From the NCBI RefSeq assembly GCF_937880195.1, contig NZ_CALFLA010000004.1:1-64000 (forward strand): 64,000 nucleotides of DNA, given 5' to 3'. This stretch comes from an uncultured Blautia sp. GTDB taxonomy: Bacteria; Bacillota; Clostridia; Lachnospirales; Lachnospiraceae. The notes beneath the pieces were generated by a model. That model searched no databases. It worked only from the letters and a program-made list of their open reading frames with translations, and was not told the DNA's origin. Position numbers and translations under genes: made by a program. Of this stretch, positions 1 to 7,603 are shown one piece after another; the stretch's first letter is position 1, and every line of letters begins with the position of its first letter.

Positions 1-63
1 GGCACTTTGGGTAGCCATATTCATTTTTCAATTACAGTTTGCGGAAACTCAAGAAAATGATAG

Positions 64-213
64 CTTGATGTTGACGGGCAGAAAGCAAAAATAAAGACTT
101 TTGAGAATAATGCACAGATCGAGAATTTTGTAGAAGTCAATATAGGGCTTAAAAAATCAATTTACGGAAATGAACTGACAGCGGTTGTTGTTGGGAGACT
201 GCTGCCGAACTGA
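64..213 (+). pseudogene. Unrecognised gene tail or decayed gene
   Basis: An open frame of 49 codons runs from just after a TAG at 61-63 to a TGA at 211-213 and ends in ...TAVVVGRLLPN. It has no start codon with a ribosome-binding site. A second frame, open from the window start to about 91, reads like a hydrophobic segment (ALWVAIFIFQLQFAE). The two may be pieces of one gene split by a frameshift, or the 3' end of a gene that begins outside the window. I do not recognise the family, and the coding character is weak. Confidence 0.25.
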
Positions 214-224
214 CAAAATATTGA

Positions 225-253
225 TTGCCAGATAGGGAATATTGCTATATAAT
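225..253 (+). promoter_or_regulatory. Promoter of the small holin-like toxin gene
   Basis: TTGCCA (225-230, one mismatch to TTGACA), a 17-bp spacer and a perfect TATAAT (248-253). Transcription should begin near 260, giving a leader of about 90 nt before the toxin start at 348. Confidence 0.6.
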
Positions 254-289
254 ATCGATATGGGAAACCACAGAGCCAAAGGCGGCCAG

Positions 290-341
290 CCCTCTTATTT
301 TCGGAGGGTATAAAAGCCCTCCAGACGGAAGAAAGGAGGGC
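290..341 (+). promoter_or_regulatory. Leader hairpins masking the toxin ribosome-binding site
   Basis: GCCCTCC (316-322) is perfectly complementary to GGAGGGC (335-341), which contains the toxin's Shine-Dalgarno sequence. The stem is 7 bp with a 12-nt loop and would hide the ribosome-binding site in full-length mRNA. A second small stem, CCCTC (290-294) with GAGGG (304-308), lies upstream and offers alternative pairing partners. Masking of the ribosome-binding site is typical of type I toxin mRNAs. The fold was read by eye. Confidence 0.5.
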
Positions 342-347
342 GATACA

Positions 348-437
348 ATGGTTACATATTCTGAATTATTTCAGTTTTGTTTATTCGTTGTTGCCCTTAT
401 TAGTCTGTTATATCAGATTTTTAAGGGAAAGAAATAG
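348..437 (+). CDS. Small holin-like membrane toxin (type I TA candidate)
   Basis: A 29-residue peptide beginning MVTYSEL with a single hydrophobic helix (about residues 8-25) and a basic tail (KGKK). This matches the short 'putative holin-like toxin' peptides of Firmicutes: an acidic/polar N-terminus, one membrane span and a lysine-rich end. A longer in-frame reading from 225 exists, but it runs through the promoter and leader. The ATG at 348 has AGGAGGG immediately upstream and is the likely start. Peptides of this class insert into the membrane and are silenced by an antisense RNA; here a minus-strand transcript is predicted to overlap the stop codon and 3' UTR. The call rests on size, composition and the regulatory layout. 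Toxicity is inferred. Confidence 0.65.
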   Translation: MVTYSELFQFCLFVVALISLLYQIFKGKK

Positions 438-533
438 CCGCCAACTATTCGCAGTAGCTGACGGCTGACATCATAAAAATGTAAAGTTATAAGTTGTTGA
501 GGATAGGCCGCTTCTGTGGCTATCCCTTTTTCT
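436..533 (-). ncRNA. Candidate antisense antitoxin RNA
   Basis: A minus-strand promoter at 540-568 would start an RNA near 533 that runs leftward through the toxin mRNA's 3' UTR. It would end at the imperfect hairpin AGCCG/CGGCT (436-440 with 462-466, extended by wobble pairs) just at the toxin stop codon. The predicted RNA is about 100 nt and fully complementary to the toxin mRNA tail, the usual arrangement for TxpA/RatA-like type I pairs. The 3' end is uncertain because the U-rich tract is interrupted. Confidence 0.45.
501..532 (+). terminator. Terminator of the toxin mRNA
   Basis: GGATAG (501-506) pairs with CTATCC (519-524 region), with extra G-C pairs (GCC/GGC) inside the stem, followed by CTTTTTCT. 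It is placed to end the toxin transcript about 70 nt past the stop codon. Confidence 0.55.
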
Positions 534-539
534 ATTATC

Positions 540-568
540 AATATAGCACATCTGGCAGTAGAACGCAA
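540..568 (-). promoter_or_regulatory. Promoter of the antisense RNA
   Basis: On the minus strand: TTGCGT (563-568), a 17-bp spacer and TATATT (540-545). The -10 is good and the -35 only fair. Its position convergent to the toxin gene is what makes it notable. Confidence 0.45.
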
Positions 569-607
569 GGATCTATTCCTTTTTATCTGACACATCTTGA
601 ATGAAAG

Positions 608-642
608 ACTAAATGCAGCATGAGAGTGGAATTTAGTTTTTT
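608..642 (+). terminator. Intrinsic terminator
   Basis: ACTAAAT (608-614) and ATTTAGT (631-637) form a 7-bp stem with a 16-nt loop, followed by TTTTT. The stem is AT-rich, so it is probably weak. It may back up the toxin terminator. Confidence 0.4.
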
Positions 643-881
643 ATTCAAGATTTTTTACACCACTTAAAAACCTTACACCGAAATTTTAAGGAATCGCATG
701 AAGAATTAGGGGGAATATAAAGTAATCGCATTTTTGATTATAAGTGAAAACCCTTGAAAAATAAGGATTTAAGAAGAATATAAAAAGATATTAAACAGCG
801 TCATGATGTATAGTATAAAATATCAGTACATTATTTTAACATCTATAAGACACCAGACATCAGATTTGGAGGGGAAAGGAA
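643..881 (+). promoter_or_regulatory. AT-rich intergenic region with possible promoter of the two-component operon
   Basis: No coding frame is visible. A weak sigma-A-like promoter can be drawn at 791-819 (TTAAAC, 17-bp spacer, TATAAA). The response-regulator gene has GGAGGGGAAAGGA just before its ATG at 882. Confidence 0.35.
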
Positions 882-1562
882 ATGCAGATATTTTTGATTG
901 AGGATGATAAAGCGCTTGCAGAGGGAATTGCATTTACCCTGAAAAAGGAAGGATACCGGACAGAGATTTTTACGTCCTGCTGCGCCGGGAGACAGGCTTT
1001 GAAAGAGGAAAGACCGGATCTGGTACTTCTTGACTGGAATCTCCCTGACGGCGATGGACTGGCGCTTTGTGGGGAAATATCAGAGAAATGGGGAATCCCT
1101 GTGCTGATGATCACGGCGCGGGATATGGAGATCGATCAGGTTATGTGCCTGGAAAGCGGCGCAGACGATTATATTGCCAAGCCTTTTTCCCTTGCAGTAT
1201 TAAAGGCAAGGATCGCAGCTCTTTTAAGGAGAGGGACCCATTTGGAAAAGACCGGATTTTTGGCATCAGGGGAGATCCGTCTGGAGGAGCAGGAGATGAG
1301 AGCCTGGAAGGGGGAAAAGGAACTTGACTTAAGCCTTACGGAATACAGGCTTTTGAAATATTTCCTTGAGAATAAAAATCAGGTGCTTTTAAAAGAGCAG
1401 ATACTGGCTCAGGTGTGGGATCAGGGAGGACGGTTTGTGGAAGAAAATACTTTGATGGTAAATATCAGAAGACTGCGCACCAAAGTAGAAAAAGACGCTT
1501 CCAATCCCAAATATATTAAGACTGTACACGGCATGGGCTATCTGTGGGAGGAGCGGAAATGA
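882..1562 (+). CDS. OmpR/PhoB-family response regulator
   Basis: 226 aa with an N-terminal receiver domain and a C-terminal winged-helix DNA-binding domain. The receiver shows the acidic pair (EDD, residues 7-9), the phosphoacceptor in LVLLDWNLPDGDG (around residue 51) and the conserved lysine in AKPFS (about 105). The C-terminal half carries the trans-reg-C signature LTEYRLLKYFLEN and ends with VHGMGYLW. It is translationally coupled to the next gene by an ATGA overlap. Its partner is the kinase downstream, and the ABC transporter at 2561 is the obvious target. This layout (regulator, kinase, ABC ATPase, FtsX permease) is typical of antimicrobial-peptide detoxification modules. The inducing compound cannot be read from sequence. 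Confidence 0.92.
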   Translation: MQIFLIEDDKALAEGIAFTLKKEGYRTEIFTSCCAGRQALKEERPDLVLLDWNLPDGDGLALCGEISEKWGIPVLMITARDMEIDQVMCLESGADDYIAKPFSLAVLKARIAALLRRGTHLEKTGFLASGEIRLEEQEMRAWKGEKELDLSLTEYRLLKYFLENKNQVLLKEQILAQVWDQGGRFVEENTLMVNIRRLRTKVEKDASNPKYIKTVHGMGYLWEERK

Positions 1563-2479
1563 CACAACATATCCTTACAGGAGTTCTTGTTCTGGCAATT
1601 CTGGCAGCTGCTTTTTTGGGGGGATATTATATCTGGAGCTTAAGAAGGATGCAAAGGCTGATCCATGATTACCAGGAAAAGGGACGAGGTGACTTTCAGA
1701 CAATGAAGGAAACAAGAGAGTCTAAACTGGAAAATCAGCTTTTGCGGCTTCTTGATTCGGCGTCAAAAAAAGAAGCCCAGGCGCAGAAAGAAAGGGATGA
1801 GGTTGCCGCCCTTCTTTCTGATCTGTCTCACCAGCTAAAAACTCCTATGGCAAATGTGATTCTTTATACGGAGCTTTTAGAGGATGAGGAACTGGATGAG
1901 AGGGAACGCAGAAAATTTGTCCGTCAGGCTTCCTTTCAGGCGAAAAAAATGAAATGGCTTCTGGAAAGTATGCTGAAGGCTTCGCAGCTGGAAAAGGGAA
2001 GCATTTCTTTTTCGCCGGAGTATACAGGAATCCGGGAAACCATAGGACGATCAGTCAGCGGAGTTTACGCTCAGGCTGAGGATAAGAGGATCACAATTCT
2101 GGTGGAGCCTTTTGAGGACAGGAGACATTACCATGATCCCAAATGGACGGCAGAGGCAATGGGAAATATTTTGGATAATGCAGTAAAGTATTCCCCGGAG
2201 GGAAGTCAGATTTTTGTCCGTGTGATCCCCATGGAAATTTATACACAGATTGAAATCAAAGATCAGGGAATAGGGATAAGAAGAGAGGAGTATAACCAGA
2301 TTTTCCGCAGGTTTTACAGAGGCAGTCAGGCAGCGCAGCAGGAGGGCAGCGGACTTGGCCTTTATCTCTCCCAGCTAATCTTAAATAAGGAAAAGGGATA
2401 TGTGACCGTAACCTCCGAAGAAGGAGAGGGAAGCAGTTTTCGGATATTCCTTCTGAATGAGGTTCTTACAGTTTTGTAA
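1559..2479 (+). CDS. Sensor histidine kinase, partner of the OmpR-type regulator
   Basis: 306 aa from the ATG at 1559, which overlaps the regulator stop and is preceded by GGGAGGAG. There is one N-terminal membrane segment (about residues 3-27), then a coiled linker, the dimerisation/phosphoacceptor helix (LSDLSHQLKTP, histidine around residue 95) and an HATPase_c domain (N-box ILDNAVKYSP, G1 DQGIGI, G2 GSGLGLYLS). There is no sizeable extracellular sensor domain. Kinases of peptide-sensing Bce-like modules often lack one and rely on the transporter for sensing, but those usually have two membrane helices and here only one is clear. The last codons lie inside an intrinsic terminator. Confidence 0.9.
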   Translation: MTQHILTGVLVLAILAAAFLGGYYIWSLRRMQRLIHDYQEKGRGDFQTMKETRESKLENQLLRLLDSASKKEAQAQKERDEVAALLSDLSHQLKTPMANVILYTELLEDEELDERERRKFVRQASFQAKKMKWLLESMLKASQLEKGSISFSPEYTGIRETIGRSVSGVYAQAEDKRITILVEPFEDRRHYHDPKWTAEAMGNILDNAVKYSPEGSQIFVRVIPMEIYTQIEIKDQGIGIRREEYNQIFRRFYRGSQAAQQEGSGLGLYLSQLILNKEKGYVTVTSEEGEGSSFRIFLLNEVLTVL

Positions 2480-2496
2480 GAACTTTTTTCTTTTTT
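2462..2496 (+). terminator. Terminator overlapping the end of the kinase gene
   Basis: GTTCTTACA (2462-2470) and TGTAAGAAC (2475-2483) form a perfect 9-bp stem with a 4-nt loop, followed by TTTTTTCTTTTTT. The hairpin includes the kinase stop codon and separates the kinase from the ABC genes transcriptionally. Confidence 0.85.
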
Positions 2497-2528
2497 GTCA
2501 GGATGAAGTCAGGAGGCGGTGGTAAACT
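2497..2528 (+). promoter_or_regulatory. Response-regulator direct repeats and promoter of the ABC genes
   Basis: GTCAGGA occurs at 2497-2503 and again at 2508-2514, exactly 11 bp apart, as expected for two OmpR-family protomers bound head to tail. A -10-like TAAACT follows at 2523-2528 with no recognisable -35. This reads as an activator-dependent promoter for the ABC pair, presumably driven by the regulator at 882. Confidence 0.5.
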
Positions 2529-2560
2529 GAAATCATAAAAGAAACTAGGAGGAGAAACAT

Positions 2561-3244
2561 ATGGAAATCTTAAAAACCATTGATCTTAAAAAATATTATG
2601 GAACAGGAGAAAATCAGGTAAAGGCATTGGACGGAGTAAATCTTTCTGTGGAGGAAGGGGAGTTTCTGGCTGTTGTAGGAACCAGCGGCTCAGGCAAAAG
2701 CACTTTGCTTCATATGCTGGGAGGGCTGGATTACGCCACCTCCGGCAGTGTTCTTGTATCAGGAAAAGAGATTTTTAAGCTGAACGAGTCGGAGCTGACG
2801 ATCTTTAGAAGGAGAAATATTGGTTTTATTTTTCAGAATTATAACCTGGTTCCTATTTTGAATGTTTATGAAAATATTGTGCTTCCTATCCAGCTGGACG
2901 GGGAGCGACCGGATAAAGGATTTATCAGGGAGATTATGGAAATCCTGGGAATCTTTGATAAGAAAAACAGTATGCCAAACCAGCTTTCAGGAGGCCAGCA
3001 GCAGAGAGTGGCAATCGCCAGGGCTCTTGCCAGCAAGCCGGCCATTATTCTGGCAGACGAGCCTACGGGAAATCTGGATTCCCGTACCAGTCAGGAGGTG
3101 CTTGGACTTCTGAAGCTGACCGGAGAGCAGTTTTCTCAGACCATTGTTATGATCACCCATAATGACGCCATGGCACAGCTGGCAGACAGGGTGATCCGTA
3201 TTGAAGACGGCAGGATCGTGGGAGGTACGGGCTATGAAAAATAA
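2561..3244 (+). CDS. ABC transporter ATP-binding protein (MacB/BceA-like)
   Basis: 227 aa, the usual length for ATPases partnering FtsX-type permeases. Visible motifs are Walker [10 protein letters not shown] (about residues 40-48), a Q-loop in [10 protein letters not shown], the signature [15 protein letters not shown], Walker [13 protein letters not shown] and the H-loop in MITHN. The ribosome-binding site is AGGAGGAG. The gene overlaps the permease gene at 3234 by 11 nt, so the two are translated together. Members of this family power export or extraction of peptides and lipids by mechanotransmission rather than by a classical import channel. Confidence 0.95.
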   Translation: MEILKTIDLKKYYGTGENQVKALDGVNLSVEEGEFLAVVGTSGSGKSTLLHMLGGLDYATSGSVLVSGKEIFKLNESELTIFRRRNIGFIFQNYNLVPILNVYENIVLPIQLDGERPDKGFIREIMEILGIFDKKNSMPNQLSGGQQQRVAIARALASKPAIILADEPTGNLDSRTSQEVLGLLKLTGEQFSQTIVMITHNDAMAQLADRVIRIEDGRIVGGTGYEK

Positions 3245-5891
3245 CAACAAAAAGGTGGTAAGCCAGCTGTCCCTTCGAAGCCTGAAAAACAATAAAATGA
3301 GAAATATTTTCGCCATAGCAGCAATTGCTTTGACCTGTATGATGTTTACTGCTCTGGCGGCTATGGGAATGGGGATTTCCGACGCGATCCAGGAATCCAC
3401 CATGAAAGAGGTGGGAACGCGGTATCATGCAGGTTTGAAGGCTGCTACAAAAGAGCAGATGGAAAAGGTGACGGCAGACGCCAGGGTAAAAGATCACAGC
3501 TGGAACATTCTTCTGGGAACAGCTGATAACCTGGTGAAACGTCAGTATGAAATCCGGCTGGCACAGAATGAGAAAGAGCTGGAAAACTCTTTTATCCATC
3601 TGAAAGAGGGAACCATGCCTCAAAAAGAAGAAGATATTGTTGTGGACACATTTCTCATGGATGAGCTTAAGATTCCTTATGAAACCGGGGCGGAGATTCC
3701 TCTTGAATTTACCTTTCACGGACAAAAAATAAGTAAAATCTTCCGGGTTTGCGGGTGGTATGAGGGGATTACCATCAGTCATGCCTCAGAGCTTTATATT
3801 TCAGAGACTTTCTGGAAGAAACTGAAGGGAAATCTTAAGGAACAGGATTTTATTGACTGGGGAAAAGCGCATCCAGAGGAAGAGTCTGTGGGACTGTATT
3901 CTGTGGGGCTTTATTTTGAAGATGCAAAAAATACAGAAAAAATTGTCCGTTCAGTGATCTCCGACGCCGGTTATCATCCTGACGGTGAGGCTGACGGTTA
4001 TAAGAGGGAGGAATCCCTTGATTATGGCATTAACTGGGCTTATATGCAGAACCGTACAGAAAATGCGGACCCTCTGACTATTATGATTCTGGGAGCTTCT
4101 TTTATAGTGATTCTTTTTACCGGATATCTGATTATTTATAATATTTTTTATATTTCTGTATTCCGGGATATTCGATTTTATGGTCTTTTAAAAACAGTGG
4201 GAACTACAAAAAAGCAGCTGCAGTCACTGATCCGCCGTCAGGCGCTTATTCTTTCTGTTATTGGTATTCCTGTTGGTCTGGCAGCAGGATATGCAGTATC
4301 TAATATTATGTTTCCCTTTGTTATGGAAATCACAGCCTTTACCGATTATGGTTTCCGGCTGAAATTCCGCCCGGAGGTGGCTGTATTTGGAATTATCTTT
4401 GCTCTTTTTACTGTGTTTATCAGCTGCCGGAAGCCGGGAAAAATGGCTGGAAGCGTATCTCCGGTAGAGGCGGTCCGTTATACAGAGGGCGGAAAAGGCA
4501 GGAAGAGGCAGAAAAAATCAGAGAGCGGCGCAAAGCTCCATCGTATGGCGCTTTCCAACATGGGAAGAAACAAAAAGAAAACAGCTCTTGTTCTCACTTC
4601 TCTTTCTTTAAGCATGATGCTTCTGTGCGTAGTCCTTACTGGAGTGCAAAGCTTTCAGGTGGACGATTATCTGGAACAAAGGCTTCTGGGCGACGTTCTT
4701 ATTGGATCTAATAGTGCTCTTGGAAATTTTTCAGGAGGAGTTGCCGATCTTGAGCTGGACCCGGATTATGTCAGCGCAGCAGATTCCCGGCCAGGTATTA
4801 CTTCAAGAAATGAACTGTGGCAGATTTTTGGAAATACCAAGGTTTTTGTAGACGAGGAGGCTATGAGCCGTTATCAGAATCTTCTTGACCAGGGTAAGCT
4901 GAATCAGGATGGTTTTGGAAAAAATACAATTTTGGAAACAACTGACCGCGGTCAGCTCTGGACAGACGCTTATGCCTATGATGACGAGGCGCTGTCAAAG
5001 CTGAAGGTTCTTGACGGAAAGCTGGATATTGAAAAATTCCAAAAAGGCGGCTATATTCTCATGACAGAGATCATTGGCGACCACACAGAGGGAGCCAGAG
5101 TTTATGAGCCGGGAGAAAAGGTGAAGTTTCTATCTCAAACAGAGGATTCAAAATATGTAGAAACAAAGGATCAGGAGGGAAATATAACAGAGATTCACTG
5201 GGAAAATCTGAAAGAAACAGAATATGAGGTAATGGCCATTGTGGACGTTCCCATAAGCATGACAGACCAGACCTCTCCGGTCAACGGCGTAAGAACCGTA
5301 CTTCCCAAAAAAGACGTAGAAAAAGATCCATATGCATGGTGCTTTGCCGTTTCCTATGAGGTGGAAGAGGATCAGCTGGACAGCTTTATTAAGGCGGTAA
5401 ACGATTATTCAGAAAACGTCAATAAGAATATGGGTTATCTTTCCAAGTCAAGCCTGATGGAAGGCTTTCAGACCATGATCGGTTCTGTACGAATGGTGGG
5501 AATTGCCTTAAGCGCTGTGATCGCTTTTATCGGTGTTTTGAATTTTATTAATTCTATGATCACAGGAATGATTGCCAGAAAACGGGAATTTGCTGTTCTT
5601 TGCAGTATCGGAATGACAGAGCAGCAGTTAAAGAGGATGATTCTGGAAGAAGGAATGTATTATGTGCTGATCTCCGGCGTTGTAAGCCTTGTTTTGGGAA
5701 CACTGGTTTCCTGGGGGATCATGACGGCTCTTAATAATGTGGTTTTGTTCTTTTCTTATCAGCCCAGTTTTCTCGCATTTTTGATCATGATACCTTTGCT
5801 TTTGATCCTGGCGGCGGCAGTGCCCTATCTTGCCTATAACAGGATCAAAAAAGAAAGTATTGTGGAGCGGCTTAGAAATACAGAAGAGTAA
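3234..5891 (+). CDS. FtsX-family ABC permease with two FtsX modules
   Basis: 885 aa from the ATG at 3234 (GGAGGT upstream); a longer frame from 3201 lacks a good ribosome-binding site. The order is one membrane helix (about 20-45), an extracellular domain, three helices (about 285-410), another helix (about 450-475), a second large extracellular domain (about 490-750) and three terminal helices. This is a duplicated FtsX arrangement of eight helices rather than the ten-helix BceB type. With the ATPase it forms a type VII (MacB-like) transporter, and the regulatory layout suggests a defence role against a peptide or envelope-active compound. The substrate is unknown. Confidence 0.88.
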   Translation: MKNNNKKVVSQLSLRSLKNNKMRNIFAIAAIALTCMMFTALAAMGMGISDAIQESTMKEVGTRYHAGLKAATKEQMEKVTADARVKDHSWNILLGTADNLVKRQYEIRLAQNEKELENSFIHLKEGTMPQKEEDIVVDTFLMDELKIPYETGAEIPLEFTFHGQKISKIFRVCGWYEGITISHASELYISETFWKKLKGNLKEQDFIDWGKAHPEEESVGLYSVGLYFEDAKNTEKIVRSVISDAGYHPDGEADGYKREESLDYGINWAYMQNRTENADPLTIMILGASFIVILFTGYLIIYNIFYISVFRDIRFYGLLKTVGTTKKQLQSLIRRQALILSVIGIPVGLAAGYAVSNIMFPFVMEITAFTDYGFRLKFRPEVAVFGIIFALFTVFISCRKPGKMAGSVSPVEAVRYTEGGKGRKRQKKSESGAKLHRMALSNMGRNKKKTALVLTSLSLSMMLLCVVLTGVQSFQVDDYLEQRLLGDVLIGSNSALGNFSGGVADLELDPDYVSAADSRPGITSRNELWQIFGNTKVFVDEEAMSRYQNLLDQGKLNQDGFGKNTILETTDRGQLWTDAYAYDDEALSKLKVLDGKLDIEKFQKGGYILMTEIIGDHTEGARVYEPGEKVKFLSQTEDSKYVETKDQEGNITEIHWENLKETEYEVMAIVDVPISMTDQTSPVNGVRTVLPKKDVEKDPYAWCFAVSYEVEEDQLDSFIKAVNDYSENVNKNMGYLSKSSLMEGFQTMIGSVRMVGIALSAVIAFIGVLNFINSMITGMIARKREFAVLCSIGMTEQQLKRMILEEGMYYVLISGVVSLVLGTLVSWGIMTALNNVVLFFSYQPSFLAFLIMIPLLLILAAAVPYLAYNRIKKESIVERLRNTEE

Positions 5892-6040
5892 ATTTTACAT
5901 TTTATAAAAAAATTGATTTATGTTTAACAAATTACTGCAGGCGCATTTAACCATGAGCTGATAAGCTAAATGGCGTCAGGAAGAAAGACTTTCTGGATTT
6001 ACGACTATAAAAGTTTTGATCGTGGAAAAGGAGAAGAAAA

Positions 6041-7600
6041 ATGAACGCAAAGAAAATCAGCGCATTATTACTTGCGGCAGTAATGGCAATTCCCTGCGCA
6101 GCTCCGTCTCAGGTACTGGCAGCAGAGGCAGTAGTAGAAGAGGCACAGGCAGCAGAAACAAAAACACCAAAATATATTTTTCTCTTTATTGGTGACGGAA
6201 TGAGCTATCCTCAGATCCAGACAACCAATTATTATCTTAATGCTATTGAGGATGACGGAGACGATATCCTTACCAGCGAAAGCAAGCTGAATATGATGAA
6301 CTTCCCTGTGGCAGGTTCTGCGCAGACATATGACAGCACTTCTTTCTGCCCGGATTCTGCGTCAACTGCAACCTCTATTTCTACCGGACACAAGACCTAC
6401 AGCGGAACCATTAACATGGATGAAAAAATGGAAACTCCTTATGAGACCATTGCAGAAAAGCTGAAAAAACAGCTTGGTTATAAGGTGGGAATCCTTTCCA
6501 CCGTAAACCTGAACCATGCGACTCCGGCTGCATTTTATGCACATCAGGCTTCCAGAAACAGCTATTATGAAATTGGACAGGAAATGATCTCCAGTGAGTT
6601 TGATTATTTCGCAGGCGGCGGTCTGAAAAAAGCAACCGGAGACGAGGGAGACAAGACAGATCTTTACCAGCTTGCCCAGGAAGCTGGGTATAAGGTAGTA
6701 AAAACCCAGGCAGAAGCAGAGGTTCTTACTGCAGAAGACGGAAAGACCATTGTGATTGATGAAACACTGGCAGACGACGATGCCATGAGCTATGACATGG
6801 ATCGTGAAGAAGGCGAGTGGGGACTTGCAGATTATGTGGAAAAAGGAATCGACGTTCTGGACAATGACACAGGATTCTTTATGATGGTAGAAGGCGGAAA
6901 GATTGACTGGGCCTGCCATGCAAATGACGCTGCAGCAACCATTACCGACACAGTTGCCATGGATGAAGCAGTAGGAAAAGCAGTGGAGTTTTACAATGAA
7001 CACCCGGAGGAGACATTGATCCTGGTAACAGGCGACCATGAGACAGGCGGTCTTACAATCGGTTTTGCAGGAACAGATTACGATACCTTCCTTACCAATA
7101 TCAGCAACCAGAAAATATCCTATGCAAAATTTGATTCTGATTATGTGGCTGGCTACAAAGAAAACAAAACGGATTTTGACACGGTTATGAAGGATATTAC
7201 AGAGCTTTTCGGTCTGCAGGCTCCTAATGGAGAGGCAGAAGCCACCAATCAGGCAGACAGCAAGGACGTTCATCCAGAAGGAGAAGAGGGCGGCTCTCTT
7301 GTAATGACAGACTATGAGTACAATAAATTAAAAGCAGCTTATGAGGAAACCATGAGCCGTACAGGAGAAGAAGAGGAGTTCGGTCAGGAAGAATATGTCC
7401 TTTATGGAAGCTACGAGCCTCTGACTGTCACTATTACTCATATTCTGAATAATAAATCCGGTATTAATTTTGCATCTTATGCTCATACAGGGCTTCCGGT
7501 TGAGGTATTTGCACAGGGCGCAGGCCAGGAGCAGTTTGAGGGATATTACGACAACACAGATATCTATCATAAGCTGGCAGCAATTACAGGAGTAGAATAA
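6041..7600 (+). CDS. phoA: Secreted alkaline phosphatase
   Basis: 519 aa with a Sec signal peptide (MNAKKISALLLAAV..., cleavage probably near AAEA, about residues 27-31). The phosphatase core shows the metal ligand in FIGDGMS, the nucleophile serine in PDSAS (about Ser106), the ligands in VEGGKIDWACH and the DHE motif in VTGDHETGG. A late AHTG histidine completes the metal site. It hydrolyses phosphomonoesters outside the membrane to release phosphate. There is an insertion rich in acidic residues before the last ligand. The start follows AAGGAGAAGAAAA. No Pho-type operator could be convincingly assigned in the 149-bp upstream gap. Confidence 0.93.
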   Translation: MNAKKISALLLAAVMAIPCAAPSQVLAAEAVVEEAQAAETKTPKYIFLFIGDGMSYPQIQTTNYYLNAIEDDGDDILTSESKLNMMNFPVAGSAQTYDSTSFCPDSASTATSISTGHKTYSGTINMDEKMETPYETIAEKLKKQLGYKVGILSTVNLNHATPAAFYAHQASRNSYYEIGQEMISSEFDYFAGGGLKKATGDEGDKTDLYQLAQEAGYKVVKTQAEAEVLTAEDGKTIVIDETLADDDAMSYDMDREEGEWGLADYVEKGIDVLDNDTGFFMMVEGGKIDWACHANDAAATITDTVAMDEAVGKAVEFYNEHPEETLILVTGDHETGGLTIGFAGTDYDTFLTNISNQKISYAKFDSDYVAGYKENKTDFDTVMKDITELFGLQAPNGEAEATNQADSKDVHPEGEEGGSLVMTDYEYNKLKAAYEETMSRTGEEEEFGQEEYVLYGSYEPLTVTITHILNNKSGINFASYAHTGLPVEVFAQGAGQEQFEGYYDNTDIYHKLAAITGVE

Positions 7601-7603
7601 AGA

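Noticed and set aside
655..679. Repeat TTACACC at 655-661 and 673-679 upstream of the response regulator
   Set aside because: Only 7 bp, 18 bp apart, far from the start and without a matching promoter. It does not resemble the 11-bp-spaced repeats at the ABC promoter.
5892..6040. Possible PhoP/PhoB boxes (TTTACA, TTTAACA-like words) before the alkaline phosphatase gene
   Set aside because: The words are AT-rich, irregularly spaced and not in a clean tandem array, and chance occurrence in this background is high.
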